From Ketobacter sp963922875 (GTDB lineage: Bacteria > Pseudomonadota > Gammaproteobacteria > Pseudomonadales > Ketobacteraceae): DNA of 64,000 nt. The notes below the pieces were generated by a model. The model was not told where the DNA came from, searched no databases, and saw only the letters and a list, made by a program, of their open reading frames with translations. The stretch lies in assembly GCA_963922875.1 (NCBI GenBank), contig CAWUJH010000009.1, positions 1-64,000 of the forward strand, in the 5' to 3' direction. This document shows, one piece after another, positions 41,683-50,973 of the stretch. Numbering within the stretch: position 1 is the first letter of the stretch; the number at the start of each line of letters is the position of its first letter. A program made the translations under genes and the position numbers.

Positions 41683-42462
41683 ATGTTGAATCTGTATCCA
41701 ATTCCAGCCTACGTTGATAACTACATTTGGTGCCTGCACGATAATCATTGTGCCTATCTGATTGATCCTGGAGACGCATCGAAAGCACAAGGTTATCTGG
41801 AAGACAGGGAGCTAACCCTGTTAGGTATCCTGGTTACTCACCATCACTGGGATCATGTGAATGGTATCCAGGCGCTCACTGAATTGTACCCTGATTGCCA
41901 CGTATGGGGGCCGAAAAACGAAACAATACCCTGTTGTAATTATCCCCTCGCAGAGGGCGACATCGTCAAAACTAAGCTTGATATTGATTTTTCGGTACTG
42001 GAGTTTCCCGGTCATACCTTAGGACATATTGGCTTTTATGCGGAGCAATCCGCCTGGGGACCGCTTTTATTTTGTGGTGATACGTTATTCTCTGCTGGAT
42101 GTGGTCGCCTGTTTGAAGGAACGGCGGCACAGATGCATAATTCTTTGAGTAAAATAGGTCTTTTGCCTACAGATCTGGTGATTTGTTGCACTCATGAGTA
42201 CACAGAAGCCAACCTCAAGTTTGCTATAGCAGTAGATCCCGGCAATGAAGCTATAGAGCAGTACATGAACCTAGTCAAAATTTTGCGCTCTGAGAATCGC
42301 CCTAGTCTTCCAACTACATTAAATCAAGAACGATTGATTAATCCTTTTTTGCGTATAGCAGACCCTAGTATCCAGTCACAGTTAGTAAAAAAGTATGGCC
42401 ATAAACCAGAGAGTGATGCAGAATCCTTTGCTATGCTTCGAACATGGAAAGACAATTTTTGA
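41683..42462 (+). CDS. gloB: hydroxyacylglutathione hydrolase (glyoxalase II)
   Basis: GloB hydrolyses S-lactoylglutathione in methylglyoxal detoxification. From the ATG at 41683 it has 259 residues and starts MLNLYPIPAYVDNYIWCL, the standard family N-terminus. An open frame extends 30 codons further upstream but does not fit. The metallo-beta-lactamase metal site THHHWDHVNG is present. GHTLGHIGFY and FCGDTLFSAGCGRLFEGTAAQM follow, then CCTHEYTEANLKFA and the C-terminal helical domain with RTWKDNF at the end. Confidence 0.96.
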   Translation: MLNLYPIPAYVDNYIWCLHDNHCAYLIDPGDASKAQGYLEDRELTLLGILVTHHHWDHVNGIQALTELYPDCHVWGPKNETIPCCNYPLAEGDIVKTKLDIDFSVLEFPGHTLGHIGFYAEQSAWGPLLFCGDTLFSAGCGRLFEGTAAQMHNSLSKIGLLPTDLVICCTHEYTEANLKFAIAVDPGNEAIEQYMNLVKILRSENRPSLPTTLNQERLINPFLRIADPSIQSQLVKKYGHKPESDAESFAMLRTWKDNF

Positions 42463-42656
42463 GCTAAGCCTGATGTAACTTGCATGGCTGGCGCCTCTCT
42501 TGTCGATGGCTACAGCCGAATCGGTTATTTTACAGTTAATTTTATGTAGCCATTGGTTATAAAGTTTTGATTGTTATAAGTTGTTTGGGAATGTATGGAC
42601 AATTCGATATAACCAGAGTCGTATTAGGTCAGTGATGTATAAGGACGCTCGGGTCA

Positions 42657-44327
42657 ATGAATAATCATGTAAAAATCGCCTTTGGGGTAGCATTGCTATC
42701 CTGTTTGATGAGTGCTTGTTCCCTTCCAGGGACAGGCGAGCATTACCTATCAGAACAAAGTAATCTAGACACCAGCGACAGGAAGAAAGCGCTTCTTGAC
42801 GAAATCTTGGTAGACAAATTCGAGCATAGTTCGGCAGAAGGTGACCTTGATGAATTATCAACCGAAGCCGATTCTGGCGTCAGTGCTACGGTCATTTTGG
42901 CTGATCCTCAAACTCAATCCACTATTCCTCTAATATGGGATGTATTTAGAGAAAACGTCTCTCTTAATCTTGCCGAGGATAATCAGCGAATCAAAGTCCA
43001 GCGCGACTGGTACAGCCGCAATCAAGCGTATATCACTCGAGTACTCACCCGGGCTGAGCCATACATATACCATATCCTCGATGAAACAGTTGAGCGTAAT
43101 TTACCCAGTGAGTTGGCCTTATTGCCAATCGTTGAAAGTGCTTTTGATCCGTTTGCCTATTCACACGGGCGTGCTGCCGGAATCTGGCAGTTTATTCCAG
43201 GTACCGGTAAGGCTTATGGGTTGAAACAGACTTGGTGGTACGAAGGTCGACGGGATCCGGTGGCTTCTACTGAAGCGGCTTTGAACTATTTGGAAAGACT
43301 GAACAAACAATTCGACGGTGACTGGATGTTGGCATTAGCCTCTTATAACAGCGGCGCTGGCACCGTACGTAGAGCAATTCGCCGCAATAAGGCGGCTGGT
43401 AAACCCACTGATTTTTGGTCGTTAGATTTACCCAAAGAAACCAGAGCCTATGTGCCCAAACTTATCGCTTTGTCCCAAATATTTTTTGAACCAAAAAAAT
43501 ATAATGTCACGCTGTTAGAATATCCGTTTGAGCCCTACTTTGATATTGTTGAGACTGGAGCCCAGCTTGATTTGGCGCTGGCGGCCGATATGGCAGAGCT
43601 GGAACTTGACGAACTCTACCGTTTAAATCCCGGTTTTAATCGTTGGGCAACAGATCCCGATGGGCCTCATCGTATCCTGGTACCTATCGAACGCAGCGAA
43701 AAATTCAGGGCGGCACTCGACAAACTGCCACCAGAAAAACGGATTCAGTGGATAAGATATACTATTCAAGAAGGAGATTCGGTACTTTCTATATCCAAGA
43801 AAAACAATCTGACGCCGGAGCTGTTGATGCAAGTCAATCATCTAAATGGAACTACTATTCGTGCTGGCAAAACGTTATTAATCCCCACCGCAAGCCAGGC
43901 ATTGGACAAGTATTCATTAAGCGCTGATCAGCGTCTGGCAAATAAATTGAACCGCGAACGAAATGGTAAGCAGAAACTGTATCACCGGGTTTCAGCTGGC
44001 GACAGCTTTTGGTCAATCTCTCGAGAATATGAAGTGGATCACCGGTCATTGGCTAGCTGGAACGGAATGGCACCCACCGATTTATTAGCAGAAGGCCGCA
44101 ATTTGGTTATCTACACTGAATCTGGCCAAAATACTTCTGCTTTACAGCAACAACGCTTGAGAAAAGTCTTTTACAAAGCACGTAATGGTGATTCTTACGC
44201 TCGAATTGCCGATCGTTTCAATATAAGTCTGCGCCAGATTAAAAGTTGGAATAATGTTAATTTAAAGAAATATTTGCAGCCCGGAGACACCTTAACCCTA
44301 TACGTTGATGTCGCCAACGCACCTTAA
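42657..44327 (+). CDS. mltD: membrane-bound lytic murein transglycosylase D
   Basis: MltD cleaves peptidoglycan glycan strands. A 556-residue lipoprotein: the signal peptide ends in the lipobox LMSAC (about residues 17-21). The SLT catalytic domain contains the Glu in LLPIVESAFDPFAYSHGRAA (about residue 159) and GIWQFIPGTGKAYGL, WMLALASYNSGAGTV. Three LysM peptidoglycan-binding repeats follow at about 364-407, 440-485 and 503-550, each with the YTIQEGDS/YHRVSAGDS/YKARNGDS-type opening. The 3' end overlaps the convergent HDOD gene by 4 bp. Confidence 0.95.
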   Translation: MNNHVKIAFGVALLSCLMSACSLPGTGEHYLSEQSNLDTSDRKKALLDEILVDKFEHSSAEGDLDELSTEADSGVSATVILADPQTQSTIPLIWDVFRENVSLNLAEDNQRIKVQRDWYSRNQAYITRVLTRAEPYIYHILDETVERNLPSELALLPIVESAFDPFAYSHGRAAGIWQFIPGTGKAYGLKQTWWYEGRRDPVASTEAALNYLERLNKQFDGDWMLALASYNSGAGTVRRAIRRNKAAGKPTDFWSLDLPKETRAYVPKLIALSQIFFEPKKYNVTLLEYPFEPYFDIVETGAQLDLALAADMAELELDELYRLNPGFNRWATDPDGPHRILVPIERSEKFRAALDKLPPEKRIQWIRYTIQEGDSVLSISKKNNLTPELLMQVNHLNGTTIRAGKTLLIPTASQALDKYSLSADQRLANKLNRERNGKQKLYHRVSAGDSFWSISREYEVDHRSLASWNGMAPTDLLAEGRNLVIYTESGQNTSALQQQRLRKVFYKARNGDSYARIADRFNISLRQIKSWNNVNLKKYLQPGDTLTLYVDVANAP

Positions 44328-45991
44328 TTTTGCACCGCTGTCAGGGCTAATCCTGCCTGTTGAGCCAGCATAGTGAATCCAGCGTACTGCTGATCATTCA
44401 AGGCTGTCTTTTTGGTAAATTGATCTCCATAAAAAACGCCAATCGGGCGTCGGGCTACAATAATAGGTGCGACAAAGTACTCATTTATTTTCACCGCATC
44501 TTGAACCTGTTTGGTATGTAAATAGTAGCGTCCCGCCATTAATTTTGAACCAATCCAAAACTGTTGCGATTGGGTAATGGTGGCGGTAAATACATTTTCT
44601 TCATTGAGTGTAATCTTAAAGGCCTCTTTAAAAGAAGGCTCCATATCTCCTTTGAAGAATTTCGGCACCAGCTTTTTACGGTCTCGCGACAACAAAGCCA
44701 TAACTATTCGATCAAGACCCAGAGCGCTGGTCATCCCTTCTAATACCAGGTTAAGCATCTCATTAACATTCATGCGCTTGTCGGCTATTAACTTATTTAA
44801 CTGATTCATTATATCCATTTGTAACTGAAAATCAGACACACCTGAATAAGGTTCTGGTTTGCCGGGCTCTGGGTCGGTTTCTATTTTGAGACCAGTGGTA
44901 CCCGTGCTATTGCCAGATAGGGCCATTTCAATGAGATCCTCGATGCCCTCTTCTGCCATTGAACCCGGTGGAAATTCAGTACCCTGGTTGCCTGCGTTTT
45001 CCAAAGTAGTGATGTTGACCTTACTATGGGCTGCTGCTGTCCCTAGAGCTGCCACTGGCATGCTCTCAGGTTTGCTGATATCACTACCCGCTACTTGTAT
45101 TTTGGATTTAGGCGCCTGATCCGCTGAAGGAATAAGGTGCTTAACTTTAGTGGCTCCATAATGCACCGCTAAATCCTGTGCTTTTTGTGCCATTTCCTGA
45201 ACTTCGGCCATCGCTTGTTTGAACGTAAGATTGCGGTATTTTGCTATTTTTTTAACGACATCCTGGACCGCTTCAGTATTCCACCCCATTGGTGCAACCT
45301 GACTTAATTCATCACCCAATAACACCGCCTGAGCGGGTTTGCTCGGTAACTTTGGCTTGTTAAGCGCTTCAATCAGGATGTCCCCCAAATCCCATTGTTT
45401 TGCGAGGCAGAGGGAGAGATCTTGAAATTTGCACCCTAAAACTTCCTGGGCGGCCTGCTCTACATTGTTACCATTTTGAGCAAGGAGATAATTTAATTTA
45501 CGACTGATTTCATCGTCTCGCGCTAACATGGATAGCTCGGCGAAATGCAGCAACAATGTGGAAATGAAAATCTCTTCCTGGGCTTCTGATTTGGCTTCTC
45601 TCAATAAACCTCGTGCCTGCACTGCGGCGTGAAAAGAATTCGCAATTTGATTCATTAATGCTTCAGAGGGATTGTGCTTGAGTATGTTGTCAAGAATCTG
45701 CATCGACAAGGCAATATCTCGAATGGTGGTAAATCCCAACATCACAATGGCGCGCGTGATTGTTTTAATATTACCGCCAAACCCCTTATAAGCGACACTA
45801 TTTGAAATCTGTAATACCCGGGTGGTAATACTGGGATCCTTTAAAATTTGTTCGGTAAGTTGGGACACCCTAGAATCATCATCGGTCGTTAGCCTGTTAA
45901 GCTTTTGAATAGTTTCCGCCAAGGCAGGCATATGCTCCTTGCCAAGGAAATCCACCCAGTCTTCTACTGAATATACTTTTTCCTCTACCAT
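44324..45991 (-). CDS. HDOD domain protein with C-terminal GAF-like domain
   Basis: A 555-residue soluble protein. Residues about 20-215 match the HDOD output domain, a degenerate HD family used in signalling: KDPSITTRVLQISNSVAYKG, TRAIVMLGFTTIRDIALSMQ and the EIFISTLLLHFAELSML helix. A low-complexity linker (about 290-370) is followed by a GAF-like region (about 385-550) with MNVNEMLNLVLEGMTSALGLDRIVMALLS (two adjoining pieces) and the end GFTMLAQQAGLALTAVQN. Its role is probably cyclic-nucleotide or stress signalling, unproven. It sits between mltD and the yej-type operon, and is divergent from the latter. Confidence 0.85.
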   Translation of the reverse strand: MVEEKVYSVEDWVDFLGKEHMPALAETIQKLNRLTTDDDSRVSQLTEQILKDPSITTRVLQISNSVAYKGFGGNIKTITRAIVMLGFTTIRDIALSMQILDNILKHNPSEALMNQIANSFHAAVQARGLLREAKSEAQEEIFISTLLLHFAELSMLARDDEISRKLNYLLAQNGNNVEQAAQEVLGCKFQDLSLCLAKQWDLGDILIEALNKPKLPSKPAQAVLLGDELSQVAPMGWNTEAVQDVVKKIAKYRNLTFKQAMAEVQEMAQKAQDLAVHYGATKVKHLIPSADQAPKSKIQVAGSDISKPESMPVAALGTAAAHSKVNITTLENAGNQGTEFPPGSMAEEGIEDLIEMALSGNSTGTTGLKIETDPEPGKPEPYSGVSDFQLQMDIMNQLNKLIADKRMNVNEMLNLVLEGMTSALGLDRIVMALLSRDRKKLVPKFFKGDMEPSFKEAFKITLNEENVFTATITQSQQFWIGSKLMAGRYYLHTKQVQDAVKINEYFVAPIIVARRPIGVFYGDQFTKKTALNDQQYAGFTMLAQQAGLALTAVQN

Positions 45992-46072
45992 TCCTGCTCG
46001 CTCATTTAAAAAAGCTAAAAAAGCACCCCACTTTTTAATAGTAGCTAACTTCTTGCGATGTGCTTGTTTTAT

Positions 46073-46101
46073 TTGAAGTTATTGTTTTAACCAGTTATAA
46101 A
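46073..46101 (+). promoter_or_regulatory. probable sigma-70 promoter of the yej-type operon
   Basis: TTGAAG (46073-46078) and TATAAA (46096-46101) separated by 17 bp, in the divergent region between the HDOD gene and the first yejA-like gene, 62 bp before its start. Confidence 0.6.
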
Positions 46102-46163
46102 GTAGAATCATTGGAGTTCCTGAATATTTGGTATGGCTGGAAGTGGGACTGGTTAGGAGGTCT

Positions 46164-48065
46164 ATGCACAGTAATCTGTCTCTAAACACGGATTATTTCA
46201 GGTTTACAATTGCTCAAATTTTGCTCGCGATCGGGGTGGGTAGTGTATTTTGGAGTAATATAGGGCACGCGGAAAATGTTCAAAAAGTATCCTCAATCAG
46301 TCTGTATGACTACCCTAAATACACTCTCGAATCAGATCATTTTGATTATGCAAATCCTGAGGCCGTAAAAGGCGGTAAGATTACTCTGCCGGCTCTGGGT
46401 ACCTATGACACCTTAAATCCCTATGTTTTGAAGGGTATAGCTGCCAGTGACTATACCGCTGTGTACGGTATTACGGAGCGCAATGAACCGTTAATGGCGG
46501 GCACTCATTTTTATCTTGAATCCGGCGATGAGGCACAATCAGCCTACTGTTTAGTCTGCGAGACGCTTGAATTTCCCGCAGATTACTCGTGGGTAGTATT
46601 TACCATCAACCCTAGAGCCCGCTTTCATAATGGTGACGCGATTACGGCTCATGACGTAGCCTTCAGTTATACATTATTGATGTCCGACCAGGCCCATCCG
46701 GTATTTGCGAATAATCTTGCTGTGGTAGCATCTGTCAAGGTCATAAGCGATCTACAAGTTAAATTCCTCCTTAAACCCGGTGCTGAAAGATCCGCATTAC
46801 TTAGAATTGGCGAAATTCCTGTAATGTCCAAGAACTTTTGGTCAAAACACACCTTTGGTGCCAGCTCAGGAATTGCCCAACCTCTCAGTGGCCCCTATCA
46901 GATTAAAGAATTTGTGTTAGGGAACTACCTGATCCTGGAAAGAGTAAAAGATTTTTGGTCGAAAGATCACCCGTCCTATCGTGGTATGTTCAACTTTGAT
47001 GAGGTAAGGTTTGATTTCTATAGAGATAGAACCGTTGCGTTTGAGGCTTTCAAATCGGGTGGACTAGATTTTTGGATTGAATATGTATCTAAGAATTGGG
47101 TAACTGGCTATGATTTTCCGGCGATTCACAATGGAACAATAATCAAGAAGAAAATCCCTCACCAAATCCCTGCAAACACCCAGTCCTTTTTTATGAATAC
47201 TCGTCGCCCTTTGTTCAGCGATGTGCGTGTCAGAAAAGCCCTAACCCTCCTGTTTGATTATGATTGGCTTAATAAAAATATTTTTTCAGGAGCCTATCGG
47301 CGCTCAAATTCCTATTACGCCAACTCAAAAATGGGTGCTCAAGGGCTGCCAACTGCAGCTGAAATGGAACTACTCGAACCGATCCGGGACAAGGTTCCCA
47401 AAGAAGTGTTAGCCCGTGAATTTAGTTATCCCAGTTATTCCCAGTCAATGGATCTGCGCAATGGAATGAAAGGCGCCATACAGTTGTTAAAGGATGCAGG
47501 CTGGGAGTATCAGAATTCAGAATTAAGACACAGTGAAACCGGGCAACCGTTCGAATTTGAATTTTTAATAAATAGTCCATCCTTCCAAAGGGTATTGATT
47601 TACTATGCCAGCACGCTTAAAAAGGTAGGTATAAAAATGAATATTCGAGTGGTGGACAGCGCGCAATACAAAGTGAGACTAGATGCTTTTGATTTCGATA
47701 TGACAGTCTATGTATTACCACAACCAGCAATGCCAGGACACGAGCAAAGGATCTATTTTTCCAGTGAGCAGGCGGATATTCGGGGTTCTCGAAACCTTTC
47801 TGGCATCAAGGATCCTGCGGTTGATTATTTGCTGAACAAGCTAGCCTCTGCAAAAACGGAAAGTGATTTGATGGTCGCCTCTCGGTTGCTAGACCGTGTT
47901 TTGCTCTGGAACTACTACAGTATTTTAAATTGGTACAGCGGCTATCATCGAATCGCCTATAAAGATATATTTGCTCGACCACAACAGTATCCCCAATTCA
48001 TTCTTGGTTTTCATACCTGGTGGTTGAAGGCGGATAGCTCGAAAAACCAGAGTAAGCGCAATTAA
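46164..48065 (+). CDS. extracellular solute-binding protein, family 5 (YejA-like, first copy)
   Basis: A 633-residue periplasmic peptide-binding protein. ATG at 46164 is chosen because TAGGAGG sits 4 nt upstream; an in-frame ATG at 46128 lacks such a site. The signal peptide has a hydrophobic core (AQILLAIGVGSVFW) ending near GHAEN. SBP family 5 features are FDYANPEAVKGGKI, GTYDTLNPYVLKG, FTINPRARFHNGDAITAHDVAF and PGHEQRIYFSSEQAD. It is a paralogue of the next gene, but the region after YDTLNP is different and carries CLVC. It is the first gene of a yejA-A-B-E-F operon. Confidence 0.92.
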   Translation: MHSNLSLNTDYFRFTIAQILLAIGVGSVFWSNIGHAENVQKVSSISLYDYPKYTLESDHFDYANPEAVKGGKITLPALGTYDTLNPYVLKGIAASDYTAVYGITERNEPLMAGTHFYLESGDEAQSAYCLVCETLEFPADYSWVVFTINPRARFHNGDAITAHDVAFSYTLLMSDQAHPVFANNLAVVASVKVISDLQVKFLLKPGAERSALLRIGEIPVMSKNFWSKHTFGASSGIAQPLSGPYQIKEFVLGNYLILERVKDFWSKDHPSYRGMFNFDEVRFDFYRDRTVAFEAFKSGGLDFWIEYVSKNWVTGYDFPAIHNGTIIKKKIPHQIPANTQSFFMNTRRPLFSDVRVRKALTLLFDYDWLNKNIFSGAYRRSNSYYANSKMGAQGLPTAAEMELLEPIRDKVPKEVLAREFSYPSYSQSMDLRNGMKGAIQLLKDAGWEYQNSELRHSETGQPFEFEFLINSPSFQRVLIYYASTLKKVGIKMNIRVVDSAQYKVRLDAFDFDMTVYVLPQPAMPGHEQRIYFSSEQADIRGSRNLSGIKDPAVDYLLNKLASAKTESDLMVASRLLDRVLLWNYYSILNWYSGYHRIAYKDIFARPQQYPQFILGFHTWWLKADSSKNQSKRN

Positions 48066-48086
48066 TGAAATAGGAAGCATTTTTTG

Positions 48087-49883
48087 ATGAAAGTGAAAAT
48101 CGCTCATAGCTGGATACTATTGTTTATTATATTTACTAATTGGGCTGTTGCCGAACAAAATATCGTTGTCAGTCATGGGATTGCCATGCACGGTGATTTG
48201 AAGTACGACAAAAATTACACTCATTTTGACTATCGCAATCCGAAAGCACCCAAGGGAGGTAACGTTACACTTTCTGGATACGGTACCTTCGATACACTGA
48301 ATCCTGACATTGTTAAAGGTGATCCGTCAGCTTACATATGGCTCATCTATGACACTTTAATGGTTCAAGCAAATGATGAACCTTTTTCTATGTATGGATT
48401 AATTGCCGAAAAGGTGGAGTATCCGGAAGATCGCTCATGGATCATCTTTCACCTGAATCCAAAGGCTAAATTTCACGATGGCACACCGATTACCGCAGAA
48501 GATGTGGTGTTTACTTTCAATCGGCTTACCACCGACGGTGCACCTTACTACAAAGCTTATTATGCTGATGTTGTCAGCGCGGAAGCGTTGGACACTCAGA
48601 GGGTTAAATTCACAGCTCGAGATGCCAAAAATAGAGAGCTTATATTGATTTTGGGGCAACTCAAGGTGTTGCCCAAACACTATTGGGAAAAGCGGGATTT
48701 CACGGCATCCACCTTGGATATTCCCTTAGGTAGTGGACCGTATAAGTTGGTAGATGTGGATGCCGGGAAAACAGAAACTTACGAGAGAGTACCGAATTAT
48801 TGGGCAAAGGACTTACCCGCCAAAAAAGGCGCTTTTAATTTCAATACCATCAAGGTGGATTATTATCGCGATCAAACTGTAATGTTAGAAGCATTTAAGG
48901 CAGGTCGTATTGACTACCGTGAAGAAAACTCCTCAAAACGCTGGGCCACCGAATACACTGGTACTCCATTCGATAAGGGAGAAATAATTAAATACGAAGT
49001 TGAGCACCAGAACCCTACGGGTATGCAAGCGTTTGTTATTAACACCCGCCTAGAGAAATTTCAAGATCCACGGGTCAGAAAAGCATTGGATTATGCTTTT
49101 GATTTTGAATGGACAAACAAACAGCTTTTTTATTCAGCTTACGAGCGTACCAACAGCTTTTTCTCCAATTCTGAATTAGCGGCCAAGGGGTTACCTAGCG
49201 AGAAAGAACTGGCGTTGTTAATCCCTTTCAAAGAAGACTTACCTGAAGAAGTGTTCACCGAAGTTTATAAATCACCTACAACCGATGGTAGTGGAAATAA
49301 TCGGAAAAGCATTCGCCAGGCGTTAAACTTACTGAAACAAACCGAGTGGGAGTTCAAAGGTACTGATTTGGTGAATGCCAAAACAGGCGAACCCTTTACA
49401 TTTGAGATACTGTTATACAGTAAGGATTTTGAGCGTGTCGTCCTACCCTACATTAAAAACCTTAGAAAATTGGGCATTGATGCCAACGCAAGACTTGTGG
49501 ACTATACAAATTATGTGCGTCTAGTAAGAGACTTTAGCTTTGATATGATTATCGGCTCTTTTCCTCAATCCAACTCACCTGGCAATGAGCAAAGAGATTA
49601 TTGGTATTCTAAGTTTGCCGATATCAAAGGTACTCGTAATCTCATTGGAATTAAAGATCCAGTCGTCGATAAGCTAATTGAAGCGGTTATCGGTGCTAAA
49701 ACCCGAGAAGATTTGGTGGCTGCTTGTCAGGCATTGGACAGAGTGTTGTTGTGGGGCCACTACGTTGTTCCGCAGTTCCATATTAGCCAGCATCGAGTTG
49801 CCTATTGGAATAAATTTGGTCATCCCGAGGTCCCACCAAAATTTGGTGATGTAGGCTTCTTTTCTTGGTGGGTAAAGCCTTAG
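48087..49883 (+). CDS. extracellular solute-binding protein, family 5 (YejA-like, second copy)
   Basis: A 598-residue paralogue of the preceding gene. ATG at 48087 with AGGAAG upstream is the likely start; the preceding in-frame TTG is not needed. Signal peptide: KIAHSWILLFIIFTNWAVAEQ. Motifs: HFDYRNPKAPKGGNVTL, GTFDTLNPDIVKG, FHLNPKAKFHDGTPITAEDVVF and SPGNEQRDYWYSKFADIKG, the last repeated in both copies. YejA-type proteins bind oligopeptides such as microcin C in E. coli; the substrate here is not shown. Its stop abuts the yejB-like start. Confidence 0.93.
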   Translation: MKVKIAHSWILLFIIFTNWAVAEQNIVVSHGIAMHGDLKYDKNYTHFDYRNPKAPKGGNVTLSGYGTFDTLNPDIVKGDPSAYIWLIYDTLMVQANDEPFSMYGLIAEKVEYPEDRSWIIFHLNPKAKFHDGTPITAEDVVFTFNRLTTDGAPYYKAYYADVVSAEALDTQRVKFTARDAKNRELILILGQLKVLPKHYWEKRDFTASTLDIPLGSGPYKLVDVDAGKTETYERVPNYWAKDLPAKKGAFNFNTIKVDYYRDQTVMLEAFKAGRIDYREENSSKRWATEYTGTPFDKGEIIKYEVEHQNPTGMQAFVINTRLEKFQDPRVRKALDYAFDFEWTNKQLFYSAYERTNSFFSNSELAAKGLPSEKELALLIPFKEDLPEEVFTEVYKSPTTDGSGNNRKSIRQALNLLKQTEWEFKGTDLVNAKTGEPFTFEILLYSKDFERVVLPYIKNLRKLGIDANARLVDYTNYVRLVRDFSFDMIIGSFPQSNSPGNEQRDYWYSKFADIKGTRNLIGIKDPVVDKLIEAVIGAKTREDLVAACQALDRVLLWGHYVVPQFHISQHRVAYWNKFGHPEVPPKFGDVGFFSWWVKP

Positions 49884-50972
49884 ATGTTTGCTTATGTGGT
49901 GCGGCGTTTATTACTCATTATTCCGACTCTCTTTGGAATTCTAACGCTTAATTTCGTTATTGTTCAGGCTGCACCCGGTGGCCCTGTAGAGCAAATGATA
50001 GCGCAGCTAGAAGGAATCGAGGGTGGCGCGTCCTCCCGAATGGGTGGTGGTACTCAATCAGAAATCCGCACCAGCAGCGGAGCAAATGGTTCCAGCTATC
50101 GCGGAGCCCAGGGGTTAGATCCGGAACTAATTAAGAAAATCGAAAAAATGTATGGCTTTGATAAACCCGCCATAGAACGGTTCTGGATCATGTTAAAAAG
50201 CTATGCCACGCTGGATTTTGGCGAAAGTTTTTTTCGCGACAAAACGGTGGTGGAATTAATCAAAGAAAAGCTACCTGTTTCCATCTCCCTTGGATTATGG
50301 TCAACATTACTGATTTATATTATTTCCATACCTCTTGGCATTAAAAAGGCAGTGAGGCATGGCACACCCTTCGATGTGTGGACAAGCTCGATAGTTATAG
50401 TCGGGAATGCAATACCCTCTTTCTTATTCGCTATCTTTTTAATTGTTCTGTTTGCTGGTGGCAGTTATTGGAATATATTTCCCTTAAGAGGACTGACCTC
50501 GCCAAACTTCGAAGAGCTCAGTTTGGTGGGGAAAGTAGTAGACTATTTTTGGCACCTAGCCCTACCGCTAGCGGCATTGGTCGTAGGTGGTTTTGCTACT
50601 CTTACCATGCTCACTAAAAACTCTTTTCTTGATGAAATCGGCAAACAGTATGTTGTAACTGCCAGAGCTAAAGGATTATCTGAACGAAAAGTTCTATATG
50701 GACATGTGTTTCGTAACGCCATGCTGATTATTATTGCGGGTATCCCCTCCGCTCTGGTATCCATTTTTTTCACAGGGGCTTTTCTTATAGAAGTTATATT
50801 TTCTTTGGACGGCTTAGGTCTGCTCGGGTTCGAATCAATTCTTTCAAGGGATTATCCCGTTATTTTCGGTACCTTGTTTATCTTTACCTTGCTATCTTTG
50901 GTGGTCAATCTAATTAGTGACGTCACTTATACACTAGTTGATCCACGTATTGATTTTGAGTCGAGGAGTTAG
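49884..50972 (+). CDS. yejB: oligopeptide ABC transporter permease, YejB type
   Basis: A 362-residue BPD_transp_1 permease with six membrane segments. It starts MFAYVVRRLLLIIPTLFGIL and contains the typical periplasmic insert with a low-complexity region (GGASSRMGGGTQSEIRTSSG). The cytoplasmic EAA loop is YVVTARAKGLSERKVLYGHVFRNAM. It ends with DVTYTLVDPRIDFESR. It begins directly at the second binding-protein stop and is followed by the yejE-like gene. Confidence 0.94.
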   Translation: MFAYVVRRLLLIIPTLFGILTLNFVIVQAAPGGPVEQMIAQLEGIEGGASSRMGGGTQSEIRTSSGANGSSYRGAQGLDPELIKKIEKMYGFDKPAIERFWIMLKSYATLDFGESFFRDKTVVELIKEKLPVSISLGLWSTLLIYIISIPLGIKKAVRHGTPFDVWTSSIVIVGNAIPSFLFAIFLIVLFAGGSYWNIFPLRGLTSPNFEELSLVGKVVDYFWHLALPLAALVVGGFATLTMLTKNSFLDEIGKQYVVTARAKGLSERKVLYGHVFRNAMLIIIAGIPSALVSIFFTGAFLIEVIFSLDGLGLLGFESILSRDYPVIFGTLFIFTLLSLVVNLISDVTYTLVDPRIDFESRS

Positions 50973-50973
50973 G

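Noticed and set aside
46128..46163. Earlier ATG for the first yejA-like gene
   Set aside because: The ATG at 46164 has a near-ideal TAGGAGG site 4 nt upstream and is followed directly by the signal peptide.
50938..50973. Possible frameshift or long overlap between yejB and yejE
   Set aside because: A GTG at 50974 with GAGGAG upstream gives a normal yejE length, so no frameshift is needed.
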